Shown here: positions 44,612 through 61,026 of the stretch, one piece after another
Layout of the letters: the number at the start of each line of letters is the position of its first letter
How positions within the stretch are numbered: position 1 is the stretch's first letter
Assembly (NCBI RefSeq): GCF_000745175.1
Contig: NZ_JQNI01000002.1
Location: 1 to 64,000 of the forward strand
Length of the DNA: 64,000 nt
Direction of reading: 5' to 3'
DNA from: Deinococcus sp. YIM 77859
GTDB taxonomy: Bacteria; Deinococcota; Deinococci; Deinococcales; Deinococcaceae
The notes under the pieces: model-generated
What the model was told of the DNA's origin: nothing
Seen by the model: the letters and a program-made list of their open reading frames with translations, nothing else
Database searches by the model: none
Program-made: the position numbers and the translations under genes

Positions 44612-44901
44612 CAGGCGCTGATGGCTTCCCAGACGTGCTGCATGTGCGCCCGCGCGTCTTCCAGCGTCTTGAACGCGCTCACCGTGCCCCACGCCTGCGC
44701 GTCTTCGCAGGTGTAGATGGTTAGATACGGCTCGCCGTTGCCGCGTGCGTCCAGCTCGCTGCTGTTGCGGATGATGCTGATGATGCCGCAGGCGTTCCCC
44801 TTCTGCTCCAGCACCAGACCAAGTTCTTCGGCGTCTTCGCGCAGGTAAGTGGCGAGGTTGTAGCCGAGTTCGATCTGAGCGGTGAAGGCGTGCGTGTCCA
44901 T
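44611..44901 (-). CDS. Leaderless 96-aa phage protein, unknown
   Basis: This 96-residue acidic protein has a helical start (LGYNLATYLREDAEELGLVL), a strand region (GNGEPYLTIYTCEDA) and a C-terminal helix. It is the first gene of a two-gene reverse unit, driven by a near-consensus promoter with no leader. Expression is likely independent of the late genes, as in lysogenic morons. Confidence 0.65.
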   Translation of the reverse strand: MDTHAFTAQIELGYNLATYLREDAEELGLVLEQKGNACGIISIIRNSSELDARGNGEPYLTIYTCEDAQAWGTVSAFKTLEDARAHMQHVWEAISA

Positions 44902-44907
44902 ACCCAG

Positions 44908-44936
44908 AGGTTACTCCCTTTTTTGGAATCTGTCAA
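44908..44936 (-). promoter_or_regulatory. Leaderless promoter of the reverse cassette
   Basis: Minus-strand TTGACA (44931-44936) and TAACCT (44908-44913) are 17 bp apart; the ATG begins at 44901. Confidence 0.82.
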
Positions 44937-45114
44937 CTTTGAAACGCGATAACTCCCCGATACGTGCCGGAATCGGCCCCGTAATCGCCCACCCCCTGCG
45001 ACACACCTGATGCAAAGCCCAGCCCCCGCCCCGCGCGGGGGTTTCCCATTGGCCCCAGCATCCCTCGGCGTGCTGGAGCCGCGCTCTGCCAGCCGGTGCC
45101 CCCGGAGGTACACC

Positions 45115-45441
45115 ATGCGTCACCTGCTCACCCTGCCCGCCCTCACCCTCACCCTCGCCGCCTGCTCGACCCATGTGCCCCAGTCCCCGGCTCAGCCGCC
45201 CGTCGTCGTCGCCCCCACCCTGCCCGCCTGCCAGCTCGTCACCGTGCGGGCGCTGGGGGGCAGCACCCTGATTACCCCCGTCACTGAGGGCGAGCGACCC
45301 ACCATCCGCGTCATCCTGCCCGGCGGGGGCTACGGCCTGGGCGGAGAGGGCGGCGTCGCCATCCCCCCCCAGGGCCTCAACCTCGCGGGCACCGTGCAGG
45401 TCGAGGAGCGGCGGCCTGGCGGGTTCGTCCGCTGCCGCTGA
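45115..45441 (+). CDS. Small phage lipoprotein (outer spanin candidate)
   Basis: This 108-residue protein has a lipoprotein signal (MRHLLTLPALTLTLAAC, cleavage before Cys17) and a Pro-rich mature start (HVPQSPAQPPVVVAPTLP), like Rz1-type spanins. The remainder includes a Gly-rich stretch. It opens the lysis cassette. The more upstream in-frame ATG at 45010 lacks a ribosome site, whereas GGAGGT precedes 45115. Confidence 0.65.
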   Translation: MRHLLTLPALTLTLAACSTHVPQSPAQPPVVVAPTLPACQLVTVRALGGSTLITPVTEGERPTIRVILPGGGYGLGGEGGVAIPPQGLNLAGTVQVEERRPGGFVRCR

Positions 45442-45450
45442 GGAGGCCCT

Positions 45451-45768
45451 ATGCATCTATCCACCCTGCTGGCCCTCGCGCTGACGCTGGGGGCGGGGGT
45501 CAGCGCTCCCCAGGGCGCTCCAGCCCGCTACTGCCAGCCCGTGGCCTACCGCGACCGCGTGACCCCGGTCGGCTATGAGGCCGTCATCCGCGCCGCGCCG
45601 GGCTGCCGCAAGGCCGCAAAGGTGCGGAAGGAAAATCTGTTCACCAAATCAATCATCGGCCAACCCAGCCTCGTGCCGCCCGGCAGTGCCGAGCGCGTGT
45701 GGGTGTTCACTCACCGCCTCTACTACACGCTCGACGACCGCATTTGGCGGCGGCTGGAGGTGCATTGA
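45451..45768 (+). CDS. Small secreted phage protein
   Basis: This 105-residue protein has a signal peptide (MHLSTLLALALTLGAGVSA) and a basic mature part with two Cys, ending in RIWRRLEVH. It is nine bases after the lipoprotein and overlaps the next gene (TGATG). Possibly a lysis accessory. Confidence 0.55.
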   Translation: MHLSTLLALALTLGAGVSAPQGAPARYCQPVAYRDRVTPVGYEAVIRAAPGCRKAAKVRKENLFTKSIIGQPSLVPPGSAERVWVFTHRLYYTLDDRIWRRLEVH

Positions 45769-46235
45769 TGGCCCCCGGCTGGAATCGCTGGGACCCGCTC
45801 AGCCCCACCAACATCATCGCCGCCGTGCTGCTGGGCTGGGCGTTGAGCGTCTATCACCGCCCCTACCTGCCGGAGGTGTTGCCCCCGTACTCGCGGTTTG
45901 ACGACATCGTCCCCTGGTCCGCGTGGGGGTGGGGGGCGCTCGTCATCGCGCTGTGGTTGCTGCTCTCGCCGAGGGAGAGCCTGCTGCGGATAGCGGGGCA
46001 CGCCGCGAGTGCGCTCTATCTCGCCGCGCTCGCCGCGGCCTTCGGGATGGGGGCGGGCATCACCAGCGCCACGACCACCTACAGCATCCTGTCGTGGGTG
46101 TCGCTGCTGCTGCTCGTCCGGTCCGCCGTGTACTGGCAATCCGGGCGGGGGTGGTGGCGGCGGCTGGTGGAACACCCGCCACGGTGGCTGAGGTGGCTCG
46201 CTGGAGTCGGTGAGTACGGGGACGGACGTGGCTGA
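45768..46235 (+). CDS. Multi-spanning membrane protein in the lysis cassette
   Basis: This 155-residue protein has hydrophobic helices near residues 15-32, 50-68, 78-98 and 105-122 and a basic Trp/Arg-rich C-terminus (GRGWWRRLVEHPPRWLRWL). Holin or antiholin candidate by topology and location. Confidence 0.6.
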   Translation: MAPGWNRWDPLSPTNIIAAVLLGWALSVYHRPYLPEVLPPYSRFDDIVPWSAWGWGALVIALWLLLSPRESLLRIAGHAASALYLAALAAAFGMGAGITSATTTYSILSWVSLLLLVRSAVYWQSGRGWWRRLVEHPPRWLRWLAGVGEYGDGRG

Positions 46236-46611
46236 CGTGGACCTCTCCAGCCTCATCGGCATCGTCACGAAGGGCGGACCGGCGGCCATCATCCTCGCCG
46301 TCACGTACGGCCTCGCCATGCTCGTGCGGGAGGTGCGTGGCGGGAAGGTCGGGGAGGCCGAAAAAGCGGGGCTGACCGCGAAAGTCGCCGCGCTGGAGGC
46401 GCAGGTCGCCACGCTCAACGAGGGGATGCTGCGGCTGGAAAACGAGTTGGAGCGGGCGCTGGATTTGGTCCATTCCATGCGCTACCAGCGCGACCAGGCC
46501 CGCATCCGGGTGGAGTTCCTGGAGCAACTGCACAGTGTCAGCCCCCGCACCGTCTGGCCCCCGGAGCCGGGCGGGCAACTGCCGTCGCCCGGCGGGAAGG
46601 AGCACCCATGA
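46210..46611 (+). CDS. Single-TM coiled-coil protein (holin/spanin candidate)
   Basis: This 133-residue protein starts at a GTG inside the preceding gene. One membrane helix (about 22-40, GGPAAIILAVTYGLAMLV) is followed by a coiled coil (LTAKVAALEAQVATLNEGML onward), as in inner-membrane spanins. Stop overlaps the endolysin ATG. Confidence 0.65.
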   Translation: MSTGTDVADVDLSSLIGIVTKGGPAAIILAVTYGLAMLVREVRGGKVGEAEKAGLTAKVAALEAQVATLNEGMLRLENELERALDLVHSMRYQRDQARIRVEFLEQLHSVSPRTVWPPEPGGQLPSPGGKEHP

Positions 46612-47369
46612 GCCGCGTTTGCAATCCCGTCCTCGAAACCCCCACCATCCGCTACAGCGTGCAGCCCGGCGGCGGGTTTCTCGACCCGCGCTACATGCCC
46701 GGCACTCGGCACGCGCACCCCGGCATTGACCTCAACGACGTTCGCGGGGGGGACTCGGACCTCGGCAACCGGGTGCGCGCCGTGGCCGACGGCACGGTTG
46801 TAGCTGCCGGTCACTACCCCGACTGGGGCGGCATCGTGCTCGTCCATCACCCGCAGCTCGGCGTGTGGACCCAGTACGCGCACCTGACTGGTATTCCCGT
46901 GCAGGCCGGGCAGCAGGTGACGATGGGCGACCTGGTGGGGCACATCGGCAAGGGGGCGCGGAATCAGTACTGGGCGCACCTGCACTTCGAGGTCCGGCGC
47001 TCACTGCTCCCGCCTGACTTCTGGGCCTCCAACCGCTTCAACGCGAAGGGGCGCGCGGCAGCGCAGACGCGGCGGCTGGCCGAGGCCTACATCCGCGAGC
47101 ACTACCTCGACCCAGAGGCGTGGCTGGCCGAGCATCAGGCCCTGCGGACCCTGGCCGAGGTGGAGGCCGCGCGGGGCGAGCGGCGGGGCGGCGGGGTCGC
47201 GGTGGACGTGGGAACGCGGGCCGCGCCGCTGAACTGGTACCAACTGCACGACGAAGCCATGCGGCCCCTCCCCGGCGAGTGGGTCAGCATCGTCGAGAAC
47301 ACGCGCACGGGCGAGAAGCGGATCGTGAAGGTCGGGGCGCGGAAGCTCCGGGAAAAGGGGTTGGCCTGA
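46608..47369 (+). CDS. M23-family peptidoglycan endopeptidase (endolysin)
   Basis: This 253-residue lysis enzyme has an M23/LytM-like zinc peptidase domain in residues about 20-135: HAHPGIDL supplies His and Asp ligands, the substrate-shaping HPQLGVWTQYAHL follows, and WAHLHFE supplies the third ligand. The C-terminal ~100 residues are a helical region and a short basic domain, perhaps wall binding. It lies between holin-like genes. Confidence 0.87.
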   Translation: MSRVCNPVLETPTIRYSVQPGGGFLDPRYMPGTRHAHPGIDLNDVRGGDSDLGNRVRAVADGTVVAAGHYPDWGGIVLVHHPQLGVWTQYAHLTGIPVQAGQQVTMGDLVGHIGKGARNQYWAHLHFEVRRSLLPPDFWASNRFNAKGRAAAQTRRLAEAYIREHYLDPEAWLAEHQALRTLAEVEAARGERRGGGVAVDVGTRAAPLNWYQLHDEAMRPLPGEWVSIVENTRTGEKRIVKVGARKLREKGLA

Positions 47370-47787
47370 TGGCAGAACTGTTTCTGACCGTGGGGGCGCT
47401 GGCCGCATTCGTGGCCGCCCTCGTGCAACTCGTCAAGGACCGGACGCGCCCCAAGCCGGGCGCACCGAGCCGTCTCAAAGGCTGGGCCACCATCATCCTG
47501 TCTGCCGTTCTGGGGATGATTCTCGGCGCGGTGTTCGCGCAGGGGGGCATCGGAGAGCTGCGGGTCCTGGCGGATTATCCCCCACCGGGTCCGGGGCCGT
47601 GCTGGGGCTGCTGGCGGGCCTGCTGGCGTCCGGCGGCAAGGCCCTGGTCACTGGCGTGCAGATGGACGGCGCGAAGGCCCAGGCCAGGGCGCAGGCGGAG
47701 TACGCGCCCCCCGCCCCCACCTCGGCACCTGCCGATGAGTGGGAACCGGCCGGGCTGGAGGACCTGGCCCCCTCCCGGCCGCTCTGA
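47369..47787 (+). pseudogene. Holin-like membrane protein (right copy, frameshifted)
   Basis: This is the right copy of 6011-6430. One C is missing in the run near 47578, so after LADYPP the frame turns into Arg/Pro/Trp-rich nonsense. The left copy shows the intact 139-residue protein. Sequencing error is likely, and the two copies should be re-read. Confidence 0.7.
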
Positions 47788-47850
47788 GCCGACCGCCCTC
47801 TCCCCGCCCCGCGCCTGCACCGGCCGGGCCGCGCCCTTTGGAGGTGCCGT

Positions 47851-48390
47851 ATGCCCGTTGATCCCCGAATTGCAGAGATTCTGCGCCAGCGTGCCCAGCA
47901 GGGCGTGACGATCACCCGCACGGCGCAGGTCCGCGCACAGTCCACGCCCACGGTCCCCCAACTCGACCTCCCGACCACCCCCGCCGAGGTGCCCCTCGAC
48001 GACTCCGAGCTGGCCGCACTGCTGGACGGCATCCTGCCGCGCATCGACGCGCTGGTCCGTCAGGCCATCACCAACATCCGGGGGGACGGCCGGCTCAGCC
48101 TGGCCGAGGCGCTGGCCCTCGCGCCGGAGATCCGCAACATCGTGTCCCTGGTGGTAGGCGAGATGCTGCCGCAGGTGAAGGGCACGTCCGCCCGCGAGCT
48201 GGTCATCCTGGTGTTGAGCGTGCTGCTGCGCCAGTACGTCAGCCCGCACCTCCCGGCCCTCGTGCGGCCCTACCTGACGGCGCAGACGCTGCGGACGCTG
48301 GTGCGGGGGCTGGAGTGGGCCTACGACCAGTGGGTGCGCCCCAGGCTGCGCGGTTCGGGGGCTAGACTGACGGGTCATCCGCAGGTCTGA
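47851..48390 (+). CDS. Phage protein of unknown function
   Basis: This 179-residue protein has a disordered N-terminus (VTITRTAQVRAQSTPTVPQL) and a helical body (LVRQAITNIRGDGRLSLAEA, TSARELVILVLSVLLRQYVS). The mildly hydrophobic stretch near 130-150 might associate with membrane. Last rightward gene of the lysis region. Role unknown. Confidence 0.65.
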   Translation: MPVDPRIAEILRQRAQQGVTITRTAQVRAQSTPTVPQLDLPTTPAEVPLDDSELAALLDGILPRIDALVRQAITNIRGDGRLSLAEALALAPEIRNIVSLVVGEMLPQVKGTSARELVILVLSVLLRQYVSPHLPALVRPYLTAQTLRTLVRGLEWAYDQWVRPRLRGSGARLTGHPQV

Positions 48391-48598
48391 GAGCACGCCC
48401 CCTCCCCCTCGGCTTCGGCTGGGACGGGGGGGCCTCGCGGCGGGTACAGACGTAGTATGTCTGGCGGTCCCCGGCGCATTCGCCCAGCACGATCACGTAC
48501 CCGGCGCGGCGTTCATCGGAGGCCATGTAGCGGTCGCGCAGGTTGCGCGCGCTGTCGAGGGTGGAGGCGGTGGGGGGGTGACGGGGAAGGGCGCTCAC
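48362..48598 (-). CDS. Small phage protein
   Basis: This 78-residue protein starts at a GTG overlapping the upstream stop. It reads RNLRDRYMASDERRAGYVIV and CAGDRQTYYVCTRREAP and then a basic C-terminus. Its 3' end overlaps the converging 47851 gene by 29 bases. Unknown role. Confidence 0.5.
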   Translation of the reverse strand: MSALPRHPPTASTLDSARNLRDRYMASDERRAGYVIVLGECAGDRQTYYVCTRREAPPSQPKPRGRGRALRPADDPSV

Positions 48599-48792
48599 GC
48601 CGCCACGCTCCCCGTCGCTAGCCCGAGCTGGCCGTACGCGTAGCTGCGAACCGTGGCCGCCTCCTCCGCACTCAGGGCGGCCAGGCTGCTCACCGGGCGC
48701 TCCAGGGCCTGCTCCGCTAGGGCGTAGTGCGTGCCGCTGCGGTAGCCCAGGCGGCCCAGCTCGCGGTGCAGCTCGGCAAAGAGCGGGCCAGC
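48595..48792 (-). pseudogene. N-terminally truncated phage gene beside attR
   Basis: This is the right copy of 7240-7437: a coding-like helical C-terminal fragment without a nearby standard start. In this copy the antisense frame continues far into host mutS, but that is a by-product of mutS codon use. Confidence 0.45.
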
Positions 48793-48815
48793 ATCAGCCG
48801 CACACTGGCCCGCTC
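48781..48815. terminator. Perfect 11-bp stem-loop upstream of hybrid mutS
   Basis: GAGCGGGCCAG and CTGGCCCGCTC flank a 13-base loop, about 60 bases before the mutS start. It could shield mutS from phage late transcription or act as a regulatory hairpin. Confidence 0.5.
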
Positions 48816-48873
48816 TCCGGTTGACCCGCGGAGCGACTGGCAGGCCATCCTCGACGCCCTCGGCCTGGAGATC

Positions 48874-53042
<4,169 letters not shown>

Positions 53043-53052
53043 GATAGGCCCC

Positions 53053-54492
<1,440 letters not shown>

Positions 54493-54518
54493 GCGCCAAA
54501 AGCTCCGCCCTCTGCGCC

Positions 54519-55097
54519 TCAATTCTCCGGCAGCCGGTAGATGTTCAGCCGACCTTCACCCGAAGTGACGGTCAGCCAGCCCCACTCCCGGCTGACGCTG
54601 AGGTTGAGGAAGCTCCCCGGCAGCGCCCTGAGCAGCCTGCCGCCGCGGGCGTCCCAGCGGCGCAGGCCCGTCTCGTCCTGGGTGAGGAGAAAGCGGCCGT
54701 CCGGCGTGAACTGCGGGTTGAAGACGAATTCGGTTGCCTGCCCGCAGCGCAGGACGGGCCGGAAGTTCCCCGGGAGCCGGGTGACGGCCCTGCTCGCCGT
54801 CACGTCCCACACCGCGACCGTGCAGCGGTTAAAGTCCAGCCCCACGGCCAGCAGGCGGCCCTGGGGCGTGACGAGGGGCGAGCGCAGTTCGCCGGAGAGC
54901 TTCACGGCGCGCGGCGAACCTGGCCGGGGGAGCCGCACCGCCGCCCCGCCGTCATCGTCCACGGCCACGGCCTGCCGGGCGTCCACCTGAAAGGCCTACC
55001 GGGCATGGGGATGGGTGATGCGCTGCACCAGCGCCGGAGGCGGCGCCGCCAGAGCGGAGGGGCCGAGCGCGAGCAGGAGAGGCGGCAGGGAGCGCAT
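54519..55097 (-). pseudogene. Secreted beta-propeller-like protein, interrupted by an amber codon
   Basis: From the ATG at 55097 the frame encodes a signal peptide (MRSLPPLLLALGPSALAA), then meets TAG at 54996-54998 (codon 34) and continues in the same frame for ~158 codons of WD40/YncE-like repeats (TVAVWDVTASRAVTRLPGNF, GLRRWDARGGRLLRALPG) to 54519. Without the stop it would be a 192-residue exported protein. It may be a real pseudogene or a sequencing error. Convergent with gltX. Confidence 0.65.
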
Positions 55098-55216
55098 GGG
55101 ATACGGCAGTCTACGTTCCCCGCCTGACCGAACCCTTTCCTGACGGGCACGGCCCGCTGAACGCTCCCGCCACGCGCTAAGATGCTGCCCAAACGCTCGT
55201 TAGGAGGACGACAGAC

Positions 55217-55636
<420 letters not shown>

Positions 55637-55643
55637 TGTCCTG

Positions 55644-56852
55644 GTGAGTACCCAAACGCGCGCCCTTTCGTCGGTCCCCGCCCTGCCGCTGGGGCGGCTT
55701 GCACCCCTGTACGGGGCGCAGGCCCTGGCGACCGGCGCAGCGAACGTCAGCACCATTCTCGCCTCCCTGGTGATGAGCGGCCTGGGGCGCGAGGACCTTT
55801 CGGGGGTGCCGGCTACCCTGATCAGCGGTTCGGCGGCCCTCTCGGCGGGCTTCTTCGGGGCGCTGATGCTGGCGCGGGGGCGGCGGGCAGGGCTGGCGGC
55901 GGCCTTTGCGCTGGGTGCCTTGGGGGCGGGGCTGGGCTTTCTGGGCGCGCGGGCGGCCCTGCTGCCCCTCTTCCTGCTGGGGACAGCTCTGCTGGGGGCG
56001 GCGCAGGGGGGCTACCAGCAGGCGCGCTACGCCGCCGCCGAGAGCGTTCCCGAAGCAAGACGCGGCACGGCCCTGGGCCTGCTGATGCTGATGAGCGTTG
56101 TGGGGGCGGTGCTGATCACCGGCTTCTCGGGGGCGGTTGAGCGCCTGAGTGCGCGCCTGGGCACTGCCCCTGAAATCGGCGGTTGGCTCGTCGGAGCGGG
56201 GCTGTTGGGGACCGCTGCCCTGCTGATGCTCTTCTGGCGGCCGCTGGGCACTCCGGCGCAGGCGGGGACGAGCACCAAGCTCTCCCTACGCGCGGCTTTC
56301 GCCGTGCCGGGTGTGCGCTCCACGGCCCTCGCCCTCGCCACTGCCCAGGGCCTGATGGTGACCCTGATGAGCCTCACGCCCCTGCGCGCCCACCACGCAG
56401 GAATGGATCACGGCGGGGTCGCGGCCCTGATCAGCGGGCATATCGCGGGCATGTTCGCCCTGGGCTGGCTGACTGGCCCTCTCGTTGACCGCCTGGGCCT
56501 GAGCTTCGGCTATGGGGGCGGCGCCGCGCTGCTGCTGGCAGCCGCTCTCACGGCGCCGCTCCCCGGCGCCACGGTGCTTGGCGTCAGCATGTTTCTGCTG
56601 GGCCTGGGCTGGAACCTCGCCTTTGTCACCGGCAGCAAGGCCCTCGCGCGCTTTCCTGCCGCGCAGGGCGTGACCGATGGTCTCGGGTACGTCGCGGCGG
56701 GCGCCGGGACTCTGCTGGGCGGCTTGGTGATCGCCCACGCGGGCTTTTCCATTCTCGCCCACGCCTGTGCCGTGCTGGCGCTGCTGCCGCTGGTGAGCGC
56801 CTGGCGAGTGCGCCGGTGGCTGAGCCCTAGCCCAGCACGTACCCCAGAATGA
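55644..56852 (+). CDS. MFS transporter
   Basis: This 402-residue inner membrane protein has about 12 hydrophobic helices, a GALMLARGRRAG loop between helices 2 and 3 (the MFS motif A position) and a central basic linker after helix 6. GTG start is seven bases after the mutase subunit gene, so they are co-transcribed. Substrate unknown; the YfcJ/drug-efflux type is possible. Confidence 0.85.
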   Translation: MSTQTRALSSVPALPLGRLAPLYGAQALATGAANVSTILASLVMSGLGREDLSGVPATLISGSAALSAGFFGALMLARGRRAGLAAAFALGALGAGLGFLGARAALLPLFLLGTALLGAAQGGYQQARYAAAESVPEARRGTALGLLMLMSVVGAVLITGFSGAVERLSARLGTAPEIGGWLVGAGLLGTAALLMLFWRPLGTPAQAGTSTKLSLRAAFAVPGVRSTALALATAQGLMVTLMSLTPLRAHHAGMDHGGVAALISGHIAGMFALGWLTGPLVDRLGLSFGYGGGAALLLAAALTAPLPGATVLGVSMFLLGLGWNLAFVTGSKALARFPAAQGVTDGLGYVAAGAGTLLGGLVIAHAGFSILAHACAVLALLPLVSAWRVRRWLSPSPARTPE

Positions 56853-57210
56853 CCCCGATCCAGGGAAGCACCAGCAGCAGAAAGGCGAGCGGCCACAGCA
56901 GCAGCCCGGCGGTGGGCTCTCCCCCGCGTTCCCGCAGCGTGCGGCGCGCGGCGGGCAGGTAGAGCAGGGCGCTGAGGGCAAGCAGGGCAAGCAGCACATC
57001 GGCGTTGACCGTCTCGCTGCCGCGGAGGAGCGCAGCGGTGACCAGGGGCACACACGCAGCGGCCAGCGCCAGCCACGTCCCCGCCCGCCACACCGCCGCG
57101 GGTGACCCGGTCTGCCGGGCCTCCCGCGCGGCCAGCACCCCTGCTCCCCCGAACCCCAAGAGGAACGCCAGGGGAAGCAGCCGCAAGAAGGTCTCCAGCT
57201 CGGAGGCCAT
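56827..57210 (-). CDS. Small four-TM membrane protein
   Basis: This 127-residue hydrophobic protein has four predicted helices (about 8-25, 43-62, 70-86, 105-124). It converges on the MFS gene, overlapping its end by 26 bases. Function unknown. Confidence 0.65.
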   Translation of the reverse strand: MASELETFLRLLPLAFLLGFGGAGVLAAREARQTGSPAAVWRAGTWLALAAACVPLVTAALLRGSETVNADVLLALLALSALLYLPAARRTLRERGGEPTAGLLLWPLAFLLLVLPWIGVILGYVLG

Positions 57211-57263
57211 ACCCCAGCATACGGGGAAGAGGGCCGCCCCGGGTGTGTGAGCGGCCCTCTGAG

Positions 57264-57358
<95 letters not shown>

Positions 57359-57497
57359 CCAGCAGAGTAGCGGAGGCGCCGAGGAATTGCAACCGGAAAG
57401 CGGCGGCGGCAACAAGGAAAAAAGTCGTCGCCTTCCCTGGCCCTGCACCAGGAACACGGCAGTCGCCCCGAGGCGCACAATGGCAGCGGAGGTTTCC

Positions 57498-57992
57498 ATG
57501 ACCGCAAGACGGGGGATCGCTGCCGGATTTGCCCTCCTGAGTATGACAACCGCCGCTGAACCCGGCGTTCCCTCGCTGGGCGGTGTGGTCTTCTGCACCC
57601 CAGGCGTCGAAGGTTCTGCCTCGGTGGAGGATGCGAGACACTTTCTGCCGGACGACACGGCGCAGCGGCTTGCCCAACGGGTGGAGACGACGTTGCAGGC
57701 AGAGGGCGTGCTGGTTCCCGGAACGTCGTGCCTGGACGGGACGCCGGGCAGCGCCTACGTCGCGGTCAAGGTACGGGTGCCGCTGTCCGGCAGTTCGGTC
57801 AACCGGGGCTACGTGGTGTTCGTGACGGCTTATGCCCTGGCTGATGGGCCAAGGGCCGCGCCGGTGCTCTGGCAGAAGCACGGGTTCGGCGTGACCTCCC
57901 TCGAGGGAGAGGCGCTGCAGGGCCGCCTCCTGGAGGTGACGCGCCTGCTGCTGAACGAGTTCGTGGAGGCCTATCGGGCCGCGAACCGGTAG
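57498..57992 (+). CDS. Secreted hypothetical protein
   Basis: This 164-residue protein has a signal peptide ([20 protein letters not shown]) and a mature region with one disulfide candidate (FCTPG, SCLDG) and an alpha/beta pattern ([24 protein letters not shown]). The start at 57498 follows GCGGAGG; the ATG at 57480 is less well placed. No family recognised. Confidence 0.65.
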   Translation: MTARRGIAAGFALLSMTTAAEPGVPSLGGVVFCTPGVEGSASVEDARHFLPDDTAQRLAQRVETTLQAEGVLVPGTSCLDGTPGSAYVAVKVRVPLSGSSVNRGYVVFVTAYALADGPRAAPVLWQKHGFGVTSLEGEALQGRLLEVTRLLLNEFVEAYRAANR

Positions 57993-58035
57993 GGCGGTGC
58001 GGGCCTGGGGTGGGGCAGGGCCTGGACCTCGCCCT

Positions 58036-58608
<573 letters not shown>

Positions 58609-58678
58609 GGGCGCTCCGCACCCGTTATGGGGAGGGATGAGCAGGGGACGAAAAGGGCCCGGGTTTCCTCCCCTTCCG

Positions 58679-60040
58679 TCACTTCCCGAGCTCCTGCAGC
58701 AGATACGCGCTCGTCAGAATCCCGTTGTGATAGTCCTCCAGGGCAAAGCTCTCGTTCGGGGAGTGAGGGGCGTCCTCATTCAGGCCGAAGTCCACCAGCA
58801 GAACGGGCGCGCCCAGGAGGGAACGAAAAGCCGCCACGATGGGGATGCTGCCGCCCGTGCGGGCGAAGGCGGCGGGCTTGCCGTACACACGCCTCAGGGC
58901 GCGGTCAGCGGCCTGGACGTAGGGCGAGTCGAGGTCCACCTTGACGGGCTGGCCGCCGTGCAGGGCCCTGACCTCGACCTGCACGCCCTGGGGCGCGAGG
59001 GTGGGGACGTACTCCTGGACGAGACGGGTGATGCGCTCGGGGTCCTGGCCGGGCACCAGGCGCATAGAAACTTTTGCCCCGGCCTTTGCGGGAATCACCG
59101 TCTTGCTGCCCTCGCCCTGGTAGCCGCCCCAGATGCCGTTGACGTCCAGCGTAGGCCGCGCCCAGAGGCGTTCGAGGGTGCTGTAGCCCGCCTCGCCGGG
59201 GAGGGCCGGCACGCCGATGGACCTCGCGAATGCCTCGTCACTGTGCGGGAGTTTGGCCCACATCTCCCGCTCCTGAGGCGTGGGCTCCTCCACGCCGTCG
59301 TAGAAGCCGGGAATGGTGATTCGGCCCTGCTCGTCCTTGAGCCGGGAGATGATCTGGCAGAGGGCATGGATGGGGTTGGGGGCGGCCCCGCCGTAGCTGC
59401 CGCTGTGGAGGTCACGGTTCGCGCCCTGGACGTGAATCTCCACGTAGCTCAGGCCCCGCAGCCCGTAGGTGACGGTGGGCACGTCCGGCGCGAAGCGGCT
59501 GCCGTCGGAAATCACGATGACATCTGCCTTCAACTCCTGGGCGTGCTCGCGCAGGTACGCTTCCAGGTTGGGGCTGCCGATCTCCTCCTCGCCCTCGAGC
59601 AGAAACTTCACATTCACCGGGAGCGGCCCGGCCTGGAGGAGCAGTTCTGTGCCGCGCACGTGTGCGTACGCCTGCCCCTTGTCGTCCGTCGCACCGCGGG
59701 CATAGACGCGTCCCTCACGCACGGTGGGCTCGAAGGGCGGCGTCACCCATTCCTCCAGGGGCGCTTCGGGCTGCACGTCGTAGTGCCCGTAGATCAGCAC
59801 CGTGGGCTTGCCGGGGGCGTCTTGCCGCTCGGCATACACCACGGGATGCCCGGCGGTCTGGTCCACCCGCGCCTTGAAGCCGAGCGCCGCCAGCTTGTCG
59901 CGCAGAAAGGCGGCCGCCCGCGCCACATCCGCCCCGTACGCGGGGTCCGCGCTCACGCTGGGAATGCGCAGCAGCTCGAACAGTTCGCGTTCGGCGTCCT
60001 GGCGTTGATGGAGGGCAGCGAGATCGGCGGTTGAGGTCAT
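58679..60040 (-). CDS. M20-family dipeptidase
   Basis: This 453-residue di-zinc peptidase has the M20 metal motifs: YGHYDVQP (about 87-94) then [14 protein letters not shown] (bridging Asp), [11 protein letters not shown] (general-base Glu pair) and a C-terminal [11 protein letters not shown]is ligand. A lid domain lies in between. It cleaves small peptides in the cytoplasm. Confidence 0.92.
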   Translation of the reverse strand: MTSTADLAALHQRQDAERELFELLRIPSVSADPAYGADVARAAAFLRDKLAALGFKARVDQTAGHPVVYAERQDAPGKPTVLIYGHYDVQPEAPLEEWVTPPFEPTVREGRVYARGATDDKGQAYAHVRGTELLLQAGPLPVNVKFLLEGEEEIGSPNLEAYLREHAQELKADVIVISDGSRFAPDVPTVTYGLRGLSYVEIHVQGANRDLHSGSYGGAAPNPIHALCQIISRLKDEQGRITIPGFYDGVEEPTPQEREMWAKLPHSDEAFARSIGVPALPGEAGYSTLERLWARPTLDVNGIWGGYQGEGSKTVIPAKAGAKVSMRLVPGQDPERITRLVQEYVPTLAPQGVQVEVRALHGGQPVKVDLDSPYVQAADRALRRVYGKPAAFARTGGSIPIVAAFRSLLGAPVLLVDFGLNEDAPHSPNESFALEDYHNGILTSAYLLQELGK

Positions 60041-60121
60041 GGAGGGATGATAGCGGGGGTGGGAGGGGCACCGGGTCTGTTCGCGCCTCCACCAACTTCA
60101 CCTTTCGCCACCTTCAAAATC

Positions 60122-60142
60122 CTTGCTTCCCGTATACTCAAA
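60122..60142 (+). promoter_or_regulatory. HAIR-like operator overlapping the hspR promoter
   Basis: CTTGCTT, seven bases, then ACTCAAA match the HAIR consensus CTTGAGT-N7-ACTCAAG at 11 of 14 positions. The spacer end and right arm contain TATACT, a good -10 box, ten bases before the ATG at 60149. This suggests self-repression by the HspR-like protein. Confidence 0.7.
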
Positions 60143-60148
60143 CAAGGT

Positions 60149-60900
<752 letters not shown>

Positions 60901-60904
<4 letters not shown>

Positions 60905-61026
60905 GCGTGCTCGCCGGAGTGCCGCAGCGGCCCGGCCTCGCCGGGGCAGGGAGGGAGCTGTGCCGCTGCCGTCACGACGAACGAGATCGGCCTCACGGTA
61001 GGGGAGCCCTCGGGGAGGAGCCGTGA
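60901..61026 (+). CDS. Possible 41-aa ORF between hspR and phosphatase genes
   Basis: An ATG overlaps the hspR stop and the frame ends at a TGA overlapping the next GTG. The product is Arg/Gly-rich without clear structure. The overlaps are suggestive, but composition does not favour a real gene. Confidence 0.2.

Noticed and set aside
45020..45047. GC-rich inverted sequence (CCCCCGC / GCGGGGG) before the lipoprotein gene
   Set aside because: It is followed by only three T and has no clear upstream transcript to end on the plus strand, so I did not call it a terminator.
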